From positions 1,798,001 through 1,862,000 of the forward strand of contig NZ_JADIKI010000023.1 of NCBI RefSeq assembly GCF_044904605.1: DNA of 64,000 nt, written 5' to 3'. A program made the position numbers and the translations under genes. Source of the stretch: Dyella_B humi (GTDB lineage: Bacteria > Pseudomonadota > Gammaproteobacteria > Xanthomonadales > Rhodanobacteraceae). Under the pieces are notes generated by a model that searched no databases, was not told where the DNA came from, and saw nothing but the letters and a program-made list of their open reading frames with translations. Shown here in pieces: positions 42,979 through 52,154 of this stretch; positions within the stretch are counted from its first letter, which is position 1, and each line of letters begins with the position of its first letter.

Positions 42979-43512
42979 ATGAAACCTTCGATTTCGCTGT
43001 TCTGGCTTGTCAGTTTGCTTGGCTGCGCTGTGGCTCAAAGTGCGCCGACGCAGGTGATCACCGCCGCCGGCAACTTCCATCCGCTGCCCAAGGCGGCCTA
43101 CCAGCCCAATCCCGCCGCTACCTACAAAGTGGTGTTTTCACTGACCAAGGGCAGCGACAAGCCCGATCAGATCAATCCGGCGCTGGAGCGCGTGGCACGT
43201 GCGGTCAATCTCTACGCATCCGCCGGCGTGCCGCTGGATCATCTCAAGTTCGTGGCCGTGGCTTATGGGCCAGCTACACCAGTGGTGCTGGACGATGAGC
43301 ACTACAAGGCGCAGTTCGGTGTGACCAATCCCAACCTCGCGGTAATCGCGCAATTGCGCAAGGCCGGCGTGGATGTTGCGGTATGCGGGCAGGCCATGGC
43401 CGAGCACCACTATGCCGATGACTGGGCATCCCAGGATGTGACGATTAGCCTGTCCGCGCTTACCACCATCACCGAACTGGAACAGCAGGGCTATGCCCTG
43501 ATGCCGCTTTAG
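42979..43512 (+). CDS. Exported DsrE/DsrF-like protein
   Basis: A secreted protein of the DsrE fold, whose relatives carry sulfur on a conserved cysteine. The signal peptide is about residues 1-21 (LFWLVSLLGCAVAQS). The mature domain has TYKVVFSLTKGSDKPDQINPALERVARAVNLYA, AVAYGPATPVVL and Cys136 in VDVAVCGQAM, the family's active cysteine position. The ATG at 42979 has a GGGAAG site upstream. It is the first gene of a four-gene plus-strand cluster, ten bases before the next start. A sulfur-relay or persulfide-carrying role is inferred from fold and neighbours. Confidence 0.8.
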   Translation: MKPSISLFWLVSLLGCAVAQSAPTQVITAAGNFHPLPKAAYQPNPAATYKVVFSLTKGSDKPDQINPALERVARAVNLYASAGVPLDHLKFVAVAYGPATPVVLDDEHYKAQFGVTNPNLAVIAQLRKAGVDVAVCGQAMAEHHYADDWASQDVTISLSALTTITELEQQGYALMPL

Positions 43513-43522
43513 GAAGGGATGG

Positions 43523-44467
43523 ATGATGTCACTGCTTTGGAAACGCCGGCACCTACTGCTGGCAGCCTTGCTGGTTGCTTGCGGCGTCGTGCATGCCGCG
43601 CAGCCGAATTACTTGCCACCGTGGAACCCGCCGCCAACCAGAGGTGTTTCCTTTGCCGTGCCACCGTTCGATGCCATCGCTGATCTGCATGGCGACATTG
43701 TCGATCCGCAGCTCACCGTGTTCTTCGCCGGCAACCAGTTCATGGTGGTGCATGATCTAGTAGAAGCGTTCAAGCAGCACCATCCGCAATACCAGCGCGT
43801 ATTCGTGGAAACGTTGCCGCCCGGCATCCTTGCCAAACAGATCGAAACCGGTTCGCTGGTGATGGGCAATTTGCGTATCGCGCTGAAACCGGACATCTTC
43901 ACCAATGGCAAGGGCTCCATCACCGAGCTACAGAAGCAGCACGACTGGTTTGCCGATACTGTTGACTACGCGCGCAATCCGCTGGCGATCCTGGTGGCGA
44001 AAGGCAATCCAAAGCATGTCGAAAGCTTGAAGGATCTCGGTCGTGCAGATGTACGCGTCAGCATGCCCAATCCGCAATGGGAGGGCATTGCCAAGCAGAT
44101 CGAGGCCGGCTATCGCAAAGCGGGCGGCGATGCGTTGGATCGCACGATCATGGACAACAAGGTAAAGGACGGCAGTACCTATCTCACTCGCATCCATCAT
44201 CGCGAATCGCCGCTGCGCGTGCTGCAGGGCGAATCGGATGCGGTGCCGGTGTGGTCGACCGAAGCCTACTTTCAGCAGCAGGTCCTGCATCGCCCGGTGG
44301 AAACGATCACTATACCGGCAGAACAGAATGTCACCGCGACCTACACGGCCGCACGCATGAAAGACGCGCCGCACGAACAGGCCTCCAAAGATTTCCTTAC
44401 CTTCATGGCATCGGCCGAGGCACAGGCGATCTATCGCAAGTACGGGTTTCAGTCATCGCAGCCATGA
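43523..44467 (+). CDS. Periplasmic substrate-binding protein (ModA/SBP_bac_11-like)
   Basis: A 314-residue exported binding protein. The leader LLLAALLVACGVVHAAQP offers a signal-peptidase I site after VHA or a lipobox at LVAC. The domain pattern TVFFAGNQFMVVHDLVEAFKQ, LPPGILAKQIETGSLVMGN, RNPLAILVAKGNPKHVESLKDL and ASAEAQAIYRKYGF is of the molybdate/tungstate or anion-binding ABC type (SBP_bac_11 group). No permease or ATPase genes are nearby, so it may deliver or sense an anion for the redox proteins encoded next. The stop overlaps the cytochrome start (ATGA). Confidence 0.85.
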   Translation: MMSLLWKRRHLLLAALLVACGVVHAAQPNYLPPWNPPPTRGVSFAVPPFDAIADLHGDIVDPQLTVFFAGNQFMVVHDLVEAFKQHHPQYQRVFVETLPPGILAKQIETGSLVMGNLRIALKPDIFTNGKGSITELQKQHDWFADTVDYARNPLAILVAKGNPKHVESLKDLGRADVRVSMPNPQWEGIAKQIEAGYRKAGGDALDRTIMDNKVKDGSTYLTRIHHRESPLRVLQGESDAVPVWSTEAYFQQQVLHRPVETITIPAEQNVTATYTAARMKDAPHEQASKDFLTFMASAEAQAIYRKYGFQSSQP

Positions 44468-45126
44468 ATGTGATTCGTATCGTCTTGCTTGCAGGCTGCG
44501 CGCTGATCGCCAACAGCGTACTCGCCAATACACCCGACGGCGCCACGATTGCGCAACAAGGCAATGGACATGGCGTGGCGCCATGTATGGCCTGTCACGC
44601 TCCCGATGGCGGCGGACAGGCAGCCGCCGGTTTTCCACGTCTTGCGGGACTGCCACAGGCGTATCTGCGCAAACAGCTAGACGATTTCGCGAATGGCTCT
44701 CGTAGCAACGCCACTATGCAGCCTGTCGCAGCTGGCTTGGGTGACGCGGAACGTGATGCGGTAGCGGCGTATTACAGCAGGTTATCAGTGCCAAATACGA
44801 CGCCGGGGGCGGCCCCCTCGGGCGAGACCGCACAGCTTGCGCAAACGCTAGCTACGCGCGGGCGTTGGTCGAGTGGATTGCCTGCGTGCGAACAATGTCA
44901 TGGTCCCGGCGGCATCGGCGTGGGCGATCACTTTCCGCCGCTGGTTGGACAATCGTCCGTGTATCTCGGAAACGAACTGCGTGCATGGCAACAGGGATCG
45001 CGCCGCAACGATCCGCTACAGTTGATGCAAACCGTCGCGAACAAGTTGAGTGATGTGGACATCGCAGCCATCAGCGCATGGTACGCCGCGCAGCCCGCCG
45101 CCACGACGAAGGAACTGCAGCCATGA
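44464..45126 (+). CDS. Dihaem cytochrome c (c4/TsdB-like)
   Basis: A periplasmic electron carrier with two covalently bound haems: CMACH at residues 41-45 and CEQCH at 142-146, with Met85 and Met189 as likely axial ligands in equivalent positions of the two domains. The signal peptide is about residues 1-22 (ending NSVLAN). The repeat pattern PRLAGLPQAYLRKQLDDFANGSR and PPLVGQSSVYLGNELRAWQQGSR shows the two cytochrome domains arose by duplication. It is coupled to the upstream and downstream genes by ATGA overlaps. In known tsd loci TsdB is the electron acceptor of TsdA. Confidence 0.85.
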   Translation: MNVIRIVLLAGCALIANSVLANTPDGATIAQQGNGHGVAPCMACHAPDGGGQAAAGFPRLAGLPQAYLRKQLDDFANGSRSNATMQPVAAGLGDAERDAVAAYYSRLSVPNTTPGAAPSGETAQLAQTLATRGRWSSGLPACEQCHGPGGIGVGDHFPPLVGQSSVYLGNELRAWQQGSRRNDPLQLMQTVANKLSDVDIAAISAWYAAQPAATTKELQP

Positions 45127-46052
45127 AGGCGTCGCGATGGATGCTGTCCGTTGCGTTGCTCCCGCTTGCGGCGTGCCATCAGTCGACTCAGCAGGCTGCG
45201 CCCGCGGTATCGGATACGCCAGTTGCAGTTGCGTCATCCCCAAAAAGCACTGGCCGCTTCGAACCGCCTCCGGAATCCTCGATTCCCAACGACGACTTCG
45301 GCAAGCAGATCGCGCTGGGGCGGCAGATCTTCATCGACACCGGTCATTACGCAAAAGCTTATGTCGGCAATCAGCTCAATTGCGAAAACTGTCATCTGGA
45401 TGCAGGTCGCCTAGCGCATTCCGCGCCGCTGTGGGGCGCCTATCCCATGTATCCCGCGTACCGCAGCAAGAACCACCACGTGAACACTTTCGCCGAGCGT
45501 TTGCAGGGCTGCTTCCAGTACAGCATGAACGGCAAGGCGCCGCCGCTGGGCGATGACGTGCTCGTCGCACTGGAGGCCTATGCTTACTGGATGTCGAAAG
45601 GCGAACCGATCGGCGTTGCGTCGCCCGGACACGGTTATTTGAAATTGCCACAGCCGGCACAAGCGCCCGACTACGCACGTGGCGAAGCTGTTTTCAAACG
45701 TGATTGCGCAATGTGCCATGGCGACAACGGCCAAGGCCAGCAAGTCGTGGATCGCACGGTCTTTCCGCCGCTATGGGGCCCGCAATCCTACAACTGGGGT
45801 GCCGGCATGGAGCGGCTCGACAACGCCGCGGGCTTCATCAAGGCCAACATGCCCTTGGGTCGTGGCAACACGCTTACCGATCAGGACGCGTGGGATGTCG
45901 CGTATTTCATGAATGCGCACGAGCGTCCGCAGGATCCGCGTTTCAAGAGCTCCGTCGAAGAAACGCGCAAGGCTTATCACGACACGCCGGATTCGCTTTA
46001 TGGCGTGAAGGTAAACGGAAAAGTCTTGGGTGAAGGAATTGCTGGTCAGTAG
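45123..46052 (+). CDS. tsdA: TsdA-like dihaem cytochrome c lipoprotein (thiosulfate dehydrogenase)
   Basis: Predicted to oxidise two thiosulfates to tetrathionate in the periplasm. It begins with a lipobox (LLPLAAC, Cys18), so the 309-residue protein should be lipid-anchored. Haem motifs are CENCH (87-91) and CAMCH (195-199). Cys130 in LQGCFQYSMNGK matches the unusual His/Cys haem ligation of TsdA, and Met243 in KANMPLG is a candidate ligand of the second haem. PMYPAYRSKNHHVNTFAERL is the usual TsdA substrate-side segment. It follows the TsdB-like gene with an ATGA overlap. No soxAXYZ genes are present here. Confidence 0.8.
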   Translation: MKASRWMLSVALLPLAACHQSTQQAAPAVSDTPVAVASSPKSTGRFEPPPESSIPNDDFGKQIALGRQIFIDTGHYAKAYVGNQLNCENCHLDAGRLAHSAPLWGAYPMYPAYRSKNHHVNTFAERLQGCFQYSMNGKAPPLGDDVLVALEAYAYWMSKGEPIGVASPGHGYLKLPQPAQAPDYARGEAVFKRDCAMCHGDNGQGQQVVDRTVFPPLWGPQSYNWGAGMERLDNAAGFIKANMPLGRGNTLTDQDAWDVAYFMNAHERPQDPRFKSSVEETRKAYHDTPDSLYGVKVNGKVLGEGIAGQ

Positions 46053-46197
46053 CTAAGCCGGTTTCGAGATCGAGACTTTTCAGAGTGCGAGCGACGACAT
46101 CAAGGCCGCCACGGTCAGCGCTAGCGCTAGGTATCGTTTCTGACATAGCGTGATGGCTGCGCACGAATCAAGGCATTCGTACCCAGCCATAAAGCGA

Positions 46198-48858
46198 TCA
46201 CTCTTTATCCTGATCCGCCGGCGCTCGCTCATGTTCATGATGCTCAGCGGTAACATGGCGCTCATGCAGCTCTTCGCTGGTGTTCAGAGGCTCGATTGAC
46301 GTTGGAGGCTGTTCCGTCGTTGCGGGCGTCGTTTCCGCATCCGCCGTCGCGCGAGGTGTTTCCTTCTCCTCACTGCCGGTGATCTTCAGAATGGAATGAC
46401 GCATTTCGCGCGCAAGAATCACGCGCGCATCGCGCACCATATCTTCCAGCGCAGTGTCGTAGTCGAGCTTACCGTTGGTGTCGGTCCAGACAACGCGGCG
46501 TTCGCGCAGTTTATGGATGAAGCCGCGGAACAGGGCCTTGTCGAAGAACTCCGGTGCCAGCGGTTCGCTGAGCAGGCTCAGGCGCTGGGCGGTGAGGGCG
46601 CAGACGTTTTCCAGTTCCGAGGCGGTGATGGTGTGCGGGCCGTTTTTCACCAGTGCGGCGATGGCGATGTAGTAGCGTTCGAATGCCTGGATCAGGCTGC
46701 GTGCGATGACTCGCAATTGATATGCTGCGTCGTCCTGGCCTGGGCCACGTTCTAGTACGCGGCCTTCGCCGACGGCCTCGAGCAGGCCGCGGCGTACGAA
46801 GAAGTCGATGGTGGCCTGCAATTGCGCGCCGAAGCCTTCGGTGTCCCAAGGCAGGAACAGTTCGCTCTGAATGAAGGGGTAGATGATGCGCCCCAGCCGC
46901 AGCACCGAGGCGCGCGACATGCGGCGGTTATTGAGGAAGCAGCAAGCCACCCATGCGGCAGCAGCGGTGAGGTGCAGCACGTTGTTGCGGAAGTAGCTCA
47001 GCAGCACCGCCGGCTCACCTTCCACCGTCAGCACGTCGCCGAGCGGGTGACGCACGCGCGTGATCCAGCCCATTTGTTCGCCGTAGGCGATGATCGCGTC
47101 CGGCGCCAACGGCGTGAGCGTCATGCGATCGGAATACGGCAGTTCTTCCAGCAGGGCTTTGAGCAGATCCAGCTGCGCCAGCAGATCGTTCTCCGCCATC
47201 GCATGCTTGGGCGTGGACAGTAGTGCCAGCGCCAGCAGGTTGATCGGATTGACGTCCGCGGCGCGGTTGATGTTGATGTGGATTTTTTCGGCGAGTTGGT
47301 CGACCACCGCGCCGAGCCATTCCGGCTTGGTGCTTGGATCGCCGGTGGCGTCGCGCCAATGGCTGCTGGCGGCATCGAGCAGGGGCGTCAACTCGATCGG
47401 CTCGCCGAAGTTCAGTGCCACGTGACCGTAGCGCTGGCGCAGCACGCCGAGGCCGCGGAGCAGGCCGAGCAGCGATTCCTTTTCCTTGGGCTTGCCGGAC
47501 AGTTCGCCGATGTAGCTCTTGCCTTCCATCAGCTTCTCGTAGCCGATGTAGACGGGCTGAAATAGCACGGGACGGCGTGGCGCGCGCAGGAAGGCGCGCA
47601 CTGTCATCGCCAGCATGCCGGCACGCGGCGCGAGCAGACGGCCGGTGCGTGAGCGTCCGCCTTCGATGAAATATTCCATCGGCACGCCGCGATCGATCAG
47701 CTGCGCGACGTATTCGTTGAACACTACCGAGTACAGCGCATTGCCCTTGAAGCTGCGGCGCAGGAAGAACGCGCCGCCGCGGCGCAGGATCGGGCCGATC
47801 AATGGCAAGTTGAGGTTCACGCCCGCGGCGATGTGTGGCACCACCACGCCGGATGCGTGCAACTGGTACGACAGCAGCAGGTAATCCGCATGGCTGCGGT
47901 GGCTTGGCACGTACACCACTTCGTAGCCCGGCGCTGCGGCGCGGGCCTTGTCGAAGTGATGCATGGTGATGCCATCGTAGAGCTTGTTCCAGAAGTTGCG
48001 CAGCAGGAACGACGCCGAGCGTACGGCAGGGTGCGAATAGTCCGCGGCGATCTCCATCATCATCTTGTGCGCGCGTTCCCACGCTTTCGCATAAGTGAGA
48101 TCTTCTTTCGCGGCGGTGGAGGCAATCACAGCGCGCACTGGTTCGGCGTTGAGCACGGCGTCGACCACGGTGCGGCGGTGCGAAAGGTCCGGCCCGATCA
48201 CCGCCGCGCGGATGCGGCGGAAGTGCGTGCGCATCACGCGCGCCATCTTGCGCGCGAAACGCTCCGGACGAACCTCGCCTTCTTCATTCAACACCGTGCG
48301 CAGCGATACAGGTGCGGAGAAATGCACCACTGTGTCGCGGCCGTTGAGCAGTAGCGCGAGCATTCGGCGGAAGCGGCCGACCATCACCCAGTTTTCCGAG
48401 AACAGCACGCTGAACCAGCCGGATTCGCGTGTGGGCGCGCGGCCAACGTAGATGGACACGGGCACGATCTGGATGTCGCGGTCCGGAAACCCTTCCAGCG
48501 CGCGTACCAATTGCCCGAACGGCTCTTTCGGCGAACGCTTGCGATTGCGTCCGAACAACCAGCCGTCGCGACGCGCCAGCGCAAAGACCGAGCGGCGGCG
48601 TCGCGTGAACAACAACGGTTGCATGGGGCTGGGCAGACCTGCTTCGCGGCAGGCGCGATCAAGGATCAGCGCGTCGGAAAACCCATCACGCTCGATCACG
48701 TAGCAAACGGGTGCCTCGCCTCGCAACAAGCTGGCCGGTTCGGCCGGATCGCGGCGAATGCGTACCCACGGTTCAAGCAGGTGCCCGGCGATGTTGAACC
48801 ACCAGGGGGCGCGGCTGCGGTAGGAAGGTTCCGCGGTCGTCATAGTCGGCATCTGCAT
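46198..48858 (-). CDS. plsB: Glycerol-3-phosphate 1-O-acyltransferase PlsB
   Basis: Inner-membrane enzyme that acylates glycerol-3-phosphate at C1, starting phospholipid synthesis. The acyltransferase motifs are PSHRSHADYLLLSYQL (HX4D) and YFIEGGRSRTGRLL; PVYIGYEKLMEGKSYIGEL and FGEPIELTPLL are also typical. At 886 residues it has the length of the long PlsB form. The last 60 residues or so are a polar tail rich in Thr, Glu and His, probably disordered. Three in-frame ATGs (48858, 48852, 48843) could start it; none has a good ribosome site. The 145 bases downstream (46053-46197) hold nothing convincing. Confidence 0.95.
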   Translation of the reverse strand: MQMPTMTTAEPSYRSRAPWWFNIAGHLLEPWVRIRRDPAEPASLLRGEAPVCYVIERDGFSDALILDRACREAGLPSPMQPLLFTRRRRSVFALARRDGWLFGRNRKRSPKEPFGQLVRALEGFPDRDIQIVPVSIYVGRAPTRESGWFSVLFSENWVMVGRFRRMLALLLNGRDTVVHFSAPVSLRTVLNEEGEVRPERFARKMARVMRTHFRRIRAAVIGPDLSHRRTVVDAVLNAEPVRAVIASTAAKEDLTYAKAWERAHKMMMEIAADYSHPAVRSASFLLRNFWNKLYDGITMHHFDKARAAAPGYEVVYVPSHRSHADYLLLSYQLHASGVVVPHIAAGVNLNLPLIGPILRRGGAFFLRRSFKGNALYSVVFNEYVAQLIDRGVPMEYFIEGGRSRTGRLLAPRAGMLAMTVRAFLRAPRRPVLFQPVYIGYEKLMEGKSYIGELSGKPKEKESLLGLLRGLGVLRQRYGHVALNFGEPIELTPLLDAASSHWRDATGDPSTKPEWLGAVVDQLAEKIHININRAADVNPINLLALALLSTPKHAMAENDLLAQLDLLKALLEELPYSDRMTLTPLAPDAIIAYGEQMGWITRVRHPLGDVLTVEGEPAVLLSYFRNNVLHLTAAAAWVACCFLNNRRMSRASVLRLGRIIYPFIQSELFLPWDTEGFGAQLQATIDFFVRRGLLEAVGEGRVLERGPGQDDAAYQLRVIARSLIQAFERYYIAIAALVKNGPHTITASELENVCALTAQRLSLLSEPLAPEFFDKALFRGFIHKLRERRVVWTDTNGKLDYDTALEDMVRDARVILAREMRHSILKITGSEEKETPRATADAETTPATTEQPPTSIEPLNTSEELHERHVTAEHHEHERAPADQDKE

Positions 48859-48885
48859 AGTGTAGCGTTCGGTCTTACATCAGGC

Positions 48886-49863
48886 TTAGGGCTTTGCCGC
48901 CAGCGTCGTGCCAGTGGAAGCATTGCCGGCTGGTGGCCGTGCGCTGGCGGCGGGTGCTGGCGCGGTGCTGCTGCCGGCTGGTGCGGGCGGGTGCATGAGC
49001 TGTTCGTGTTGTGCCCGTTCGCTGTCGATCAGATCCTGGCTGTACCAACGGCCGTCGACCAGCACCAGTTGCGAGTCGGTGCTCAACGGTTTGCCGAGCA
49101 AGGTGTAGTCGATCTTTACGTGCGCATGGCCGTGATCGATGCCGATGGTGCTGACTTTCATGGAGTCGAGTGTGTCGTCGACGGAAAGGCCGTAGATGGT
49201 CAGCAATTGCTTAATACCCTGGTAGGCGATGGTGTATTTCTTCATCGCATTGTCGAAGTCCATGCTCTGCAGCTGATCGGGTGTTTTCAGATCGAGCTGA
49301 CGCGCGGTGGTCACCACGACGCCGACTGCCTGCTTGGCTTTGTCCTGATCGAACCATGAGGTTTGCTGTGCCCACGGCAGCAGCACGTTGAGCACGTCTC
49401 GGGTCTGCTGCTTCTGGTTTTCCGTCATCGTCTTGTTCTGTGCGATGCCGGTAGTGAGGATGGCCTGGCCGATGCCGATCATTACCGGCAGTTGGTCGTG
49501 ATACTGCTGTTCCATCAGTGTCAGCTTGGGCTTGAGCTGGTCGTACAGCGTGGTCTCGGCATTGGGCGCGGTGAGCTGCTTCACGGCCTGGGCGAAGCGG
49601 GCGCGATCCTCGTCGGTAATCGGCCGCTGGTCGGGGCGCGGGTGTGTCCAGTCGGCCCGCAGGTTGGCGTAGTCGGCCGGCGGCAGGGCGTGCTTCCAGA
49701 AACCGTCGAAATCGCCGGCCTTGATCAGCACCACAGTCTGTTGCACGGCTGCTTCCGGCGTGGCGCCACCCGGTACCGCGGCGGTCTCTTCCTTGTTATG
49801 GCATGCGACCAGCGCAAGCAGCGCCAGAAGCAACAGGCAATGCCTAAGTGTTTGAAAGCGCAT
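48886..49863 (-). CDS. Uncharacterised lipoprotein
   Basis: A 325-residue predicted lipoprotein: MRFQTLRHCLLLLALLALVAC ends in a lipobox with Cys21. The mature part is mostly helical with no domain I recognise, though GLSVDDTLDSMKVSTIGID and DSQLVLVDGRWYSQDLID recall NTF2-like or DUF domains that fold at the membrane face. The C-terminus is a low-complexity Pro/Ala/Thr tail (SSTAPAPAASARPPAGN). ATG 49863 is the only start giving the lipobox. It lies alone between plsB downstream and a terminator upstream. Confidence 0.75.
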   Translation of the reverse strand: MRFQTLRHCLLLLALLALVACHNKEETAAVPGGATPEAAVQQTVVLIKAGDFDGFWKHALPPADYANLRADWTHPRPDQRPITDEDRARFAQAVKQLTAPNAETTLYDQLKPKLTLMEQQYHDQLPVMIGIGQAILTTGIAQNKTMTENQKQQTRDVLNVLLPWAQQTSWFDQDKAKQAVGVVVTTARQLDLKTPDQLQSMDFDNAMKKYTIAYQGIKQLLTIYGLSVDDTLDSMKVSTIGIDHGHAHVKIDYTLLGKPLSTDSQLVLVDGRWYSQDLIDSERAQHEQLMHPPAPAGSSTAPAPAASARPPAGNASTGTTLAAKP

Positions 49864-49945
49864 GAATACTCTCACGTGGAGGGGCGGAGGCTTGCCATCC
49901 AGGCAAAGGGCAGCGGCGCGCCACACGGCGGGCGCGGTGCATCTT

Positions 49946-49980
49946 AAAAGAAAACCCCGCGGGCGTTGGGCCTCGCAGGG
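49946..49980 (-). terminator. Rho-independent terminator
   Basis: On the minus strand CCCTGCG (49980-49974) pairs with CGCGGGG (one G-U pair), extended by GGC/GCC around CCAAC, then TTTTCTTTT follows. It lies downstream of the acid phosphatase gene and ends that transcript before the lipoprotein gene. A second hairpin, GCAACAC/GTGTTGC (50079-50097), is closer to the stop but has no T-run. Confidence 0.75.
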
Positions 49981-50114
49981 TCATGCCGGCATCGCCGGAA
50001 GGGAAATGGCCTTGCCCGCAGAGATTTTGGAGGTCAGCAGGGTCGGCAAGCTCATGATACGGCCCTTCCTGATCTAAGGCAACACTTTAAGTGTTGCTGC
50101 TTAAGTGATTGATA

Positions 50115-51008
50115 TTAATCAATACGAAGAGCTTGGATCTTTTGCTCGTGGCGCTGCTCGCGCGGCGTGCTCCACTCGTTATTGAACAAAGCAGGTTCCC
50201 AGGAACCGTACGTGGGGTTGGGCAGCACGAACCAGCGAGTGCCGATCCAACCCATGTAGGGTGCCATAGCCTGAGCCCGGCCAGCCGGAGTGTTGCTCAG
50301 CACGGTGACGAAATCGCCAAGCTGGTCGCCAAACTGCATCAGTACGCGGTAGTGCTGCCCGATCAACTGACGGCGGCAGTTCTTCTCGGTGCCCACCTGA
50401 TCGCAATCGCGCAGGATGGTGCCCAACCCCAGGAAGGCATCTGGCCCGGACACAGGCAGGCCTGCCTTGCGCAGGTTGTTGAGCGTGGCGGTATCCAGAT
50501 CCTGCGCGCGGTTGGAGATGTAGAACACGGCAACGCCGTGTTTGGCCGCAAACTGGGTGAACGCGACAGCACCCGGCAGGGCACGCGCACGTTCCTCCTT
50601 GCACCACGCGGCCCAGTCGGCTTCGTTGAATTCACCGCCCTTGCGGATCAGGCGCGCCTGATAAGGCGAGTTGTCGAGCACGGTTTCGTCGATATCCAGG
50701 ATCACCGCCGGCTTCAGGTTCTTGTACGGCGTGGTGCGATCGTCGCTGGGCAGCGCATCCCAGTTCTTGTCCTTCAGTGCGGCCAGCAACTGCGACTGCG
50801 CACTGCGAAAGGTCTCTCGATAGATCAAGTCATGCTCGAGTGCGGTCTGTGTCCAGGCGACCGCGTTGAGGTTGTCGTCCGAGGGAACGGGCGCAACTGC
50901 AGCGCTGGTGGTCGCGGACGGAGCCGGTGTAGCCGAATGCGGCGCTTGGCTGGCGCATCCGCAAAGCAGAAGCAACGTGCCCAGCAGAACGGGCAGGGAC
51001 TTGATCAT
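50115..51008 (-). CDS. Lipoprotein acid phosphatase, HAD family (class B/C type, e(P4)-like)
   Basis: A 297-residue lipid-anchored phosphomonoesterase. The signal sequence ends in the lipobox LLLCGC (Cys18); a Pro/Thr/Ala linker follows to about residue 45. HAD motif 1 is AVILDIDETVLDNSPYQ and motif 2 is FYISNRAQ; a lysine and paired Asp of motifs 3 and 4 (GDQLGDF) complete the site. Such enzymes release phosphate or nucleosides from nucleotides outside the inner membrane, as Haemophilus e(P4) does. It is divergent from the AI-2E-type transporter gene (46-base gap). The exact class (B or C) is not certain. Confidence 0.88.
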   Translation of the reverse strand: MIKSLPVLLGTLLLLCGCASQAPHSATPAPSATTSAAVAPVPSDDNLNAVAWTQTALEHDLIYRETFRSAQSQLLAALKDKNWDALPSDDRTTPYKNLKPAVILDIDETVLDNSPYQARLIRKGGEFNEADWAAWCKEERARALPGAVAFTQFAAKHGVAVFYISNRAQDLDTATLNNLRKAGLPVSGPDAFLGLGTILRDCDQVGTEKNCRRQLIGQHYRVLMQFGDQLGDFVTVLSNTPAGRAQAMAPYMGWIGTRWFVLPNPTYGSWEPALFNNEWSTPREQRHEQKIQALRID

Positions 51009-51054
51009 GGAACACCCTGTAGAAAGATGAAGCCGCAGAGGATCGCGTAAGTTT

Positions 51055-52119
51055 ATGACAGACTTGCCGGTACCCCTTCCCCAGCCATGGATCGCGCCCG
51101 TGTACGCAACTCCGCTATCCACCCGCGGTATTCGCATCGCCAGCTACGTGTTGACCGCGTTGGCGTTGGTGCTGGTGTTGTACTTGCATCTTCTACCGGC
51201 GCTGTTGGCCGGTTTGCTGGTGTACGAGCTGGTGCATGCCATGACGCCGCTGCTCGGCCGGCGCATTTCCGGCGAACGCGCGCGTCTGGTTGTGGTGACA
51301 GTGCTCGGCGTGATCGTGGTGGGCTTGTTGACCTTGCTGATCGTCGCGCTGGTTGGCTTCTTCCGCAAGGAAATCAGCAATCCTGCCGCGCTGTGGGAGC
51401 AACAGTTGATGCCGCTGGTGGAGAAGGCGCGCGCGCAGCTGCCGCAATCGCTGACTAATTGGCTGCCGGACAGCGTTGACGAACTGCGCGTGATGGCGCT
51501 GGAGCTCACTCGCAAGCATGCGATGAGCCTGCAGAACGTGGGCAAGGAAACGGCACGCGTGCTGGTGCACATCATCCTGGGTCTGGCGCTCGGCGCGCTG
51601 GTGGCGCTCAACCGGGCGCGACCGTCGCATCAGGTGGGTCCGCTGGCCGCGACGCTGGGAGAGCGTTGCCAGCATCTGGCTGCGGCGTTCCACAGCATCG
51701 TGTTCGCGCAGATCAAGATCTCGCTGATCAACACGATCGCTACCGCCATCTTCTTGCTCGGCGTGCTGCCGTTGATGGGTATTCACGTGCCGCTGGCGAA
51801 AACGCTGGTGGTAGTCACCTTCCTCGCCGGCCTGCTGCCGGTGATCGGCAATCTCATTTCCAACACGGCGGTGACCATTGCCGGCTTGTCCGTGTCGATC
51901 TGGGTAGCAGCGGCGTCGCTGGGTTTCCTGATCGTGATCCACAAGCTGGAGTACTTCCTCAATGCGCGCATCATCGGCACGCAGATTCGCGCGCGAGCGT
52001 GGGAATTGCTGGTGGCGATGCTGGTGATGGAGGCGGCGTTTGGCCTAACGGGGCTGGTGGCCGCACCGATCTATTACGCCTATTTGAAACGCGAGTTGGA
52101 ACAGCAGCGGTTGATTTGA
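51055..52119 (+). CDS. AI-2E family (PerM/TqsA) transporter
   Basis: A 354-residue inner-membrane protein of the AI-2E transporter family, whose members export autoinducer-2 or act as Na+/H+-type or other transporters. Hydrophobic segments include LTALALVLVLYLHLLPALLAGLLVY and several further helices; KTLVVVTFLAGLLPVIGNLISN and the hydrophilic central domain (about residues 100-160) fit the family. The annotation name does not prove AI-2 transport. It diverges from the phosphatase and converges with bluB. Confidence 0.88.
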   Translation: MTDLPVPLPQPWIAPVYATPLSTRGIRIASYVLTALALVLVLYLHLLPALLAGLLVYELVHAMTPLLGRRISGERARLVVVTVLGVIVVGLLTLLIVALVGFFRKEISNPAALWEQQLMPLVEKARAQLPQSLTNWLPDSVDELRVMALELTRKHAMSLQNVGKETARVLVHIILGLALGALVALNRARPSHQVGPLAATLGERCQHLAAAFHSIVFAQIKISLINTIATAIFLLGVLPLMGIHVPLAKTLVVVTFLAGLLPVIGNLISNTAVTIAGLSVSIWVAAASLGFLIVIHKLEYFLNARIIGTQIRARAWELLVAMLVMEAAFGLTGLVAAPIYYAYLKRELEQQRLI

Positions 52120-52123
52120 GGTC

Positions 52124-52154
52124 GGTTGGAGTTCGGCTGCGCCTCACTCCAGCC
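52124..52154. terminator. Hairpin between convergent ends
   Basis: GGTTGGAGT (52124-52132) pairs with ACTCCAGCC (52146-52154) with one G-U pair, across a 13-base loop. It separates the AI-2E transporter and bluB ends. There is no T-run, so its efficiency is doubtful. Confidence 0.35.

Noticed and set aside
43523..44467. Binding protein as part of a complete molybdate ABC transporter
   Set aside because: No permease or ATPase gene lies near it; the ABC genes at 59-60.6 kb belong to a different operon type.
46080..46190. 36-residue hydrophobic peptide after plsB
   Set aside because: Only one plausible helix and no ribosome site; length and composition allow chance.
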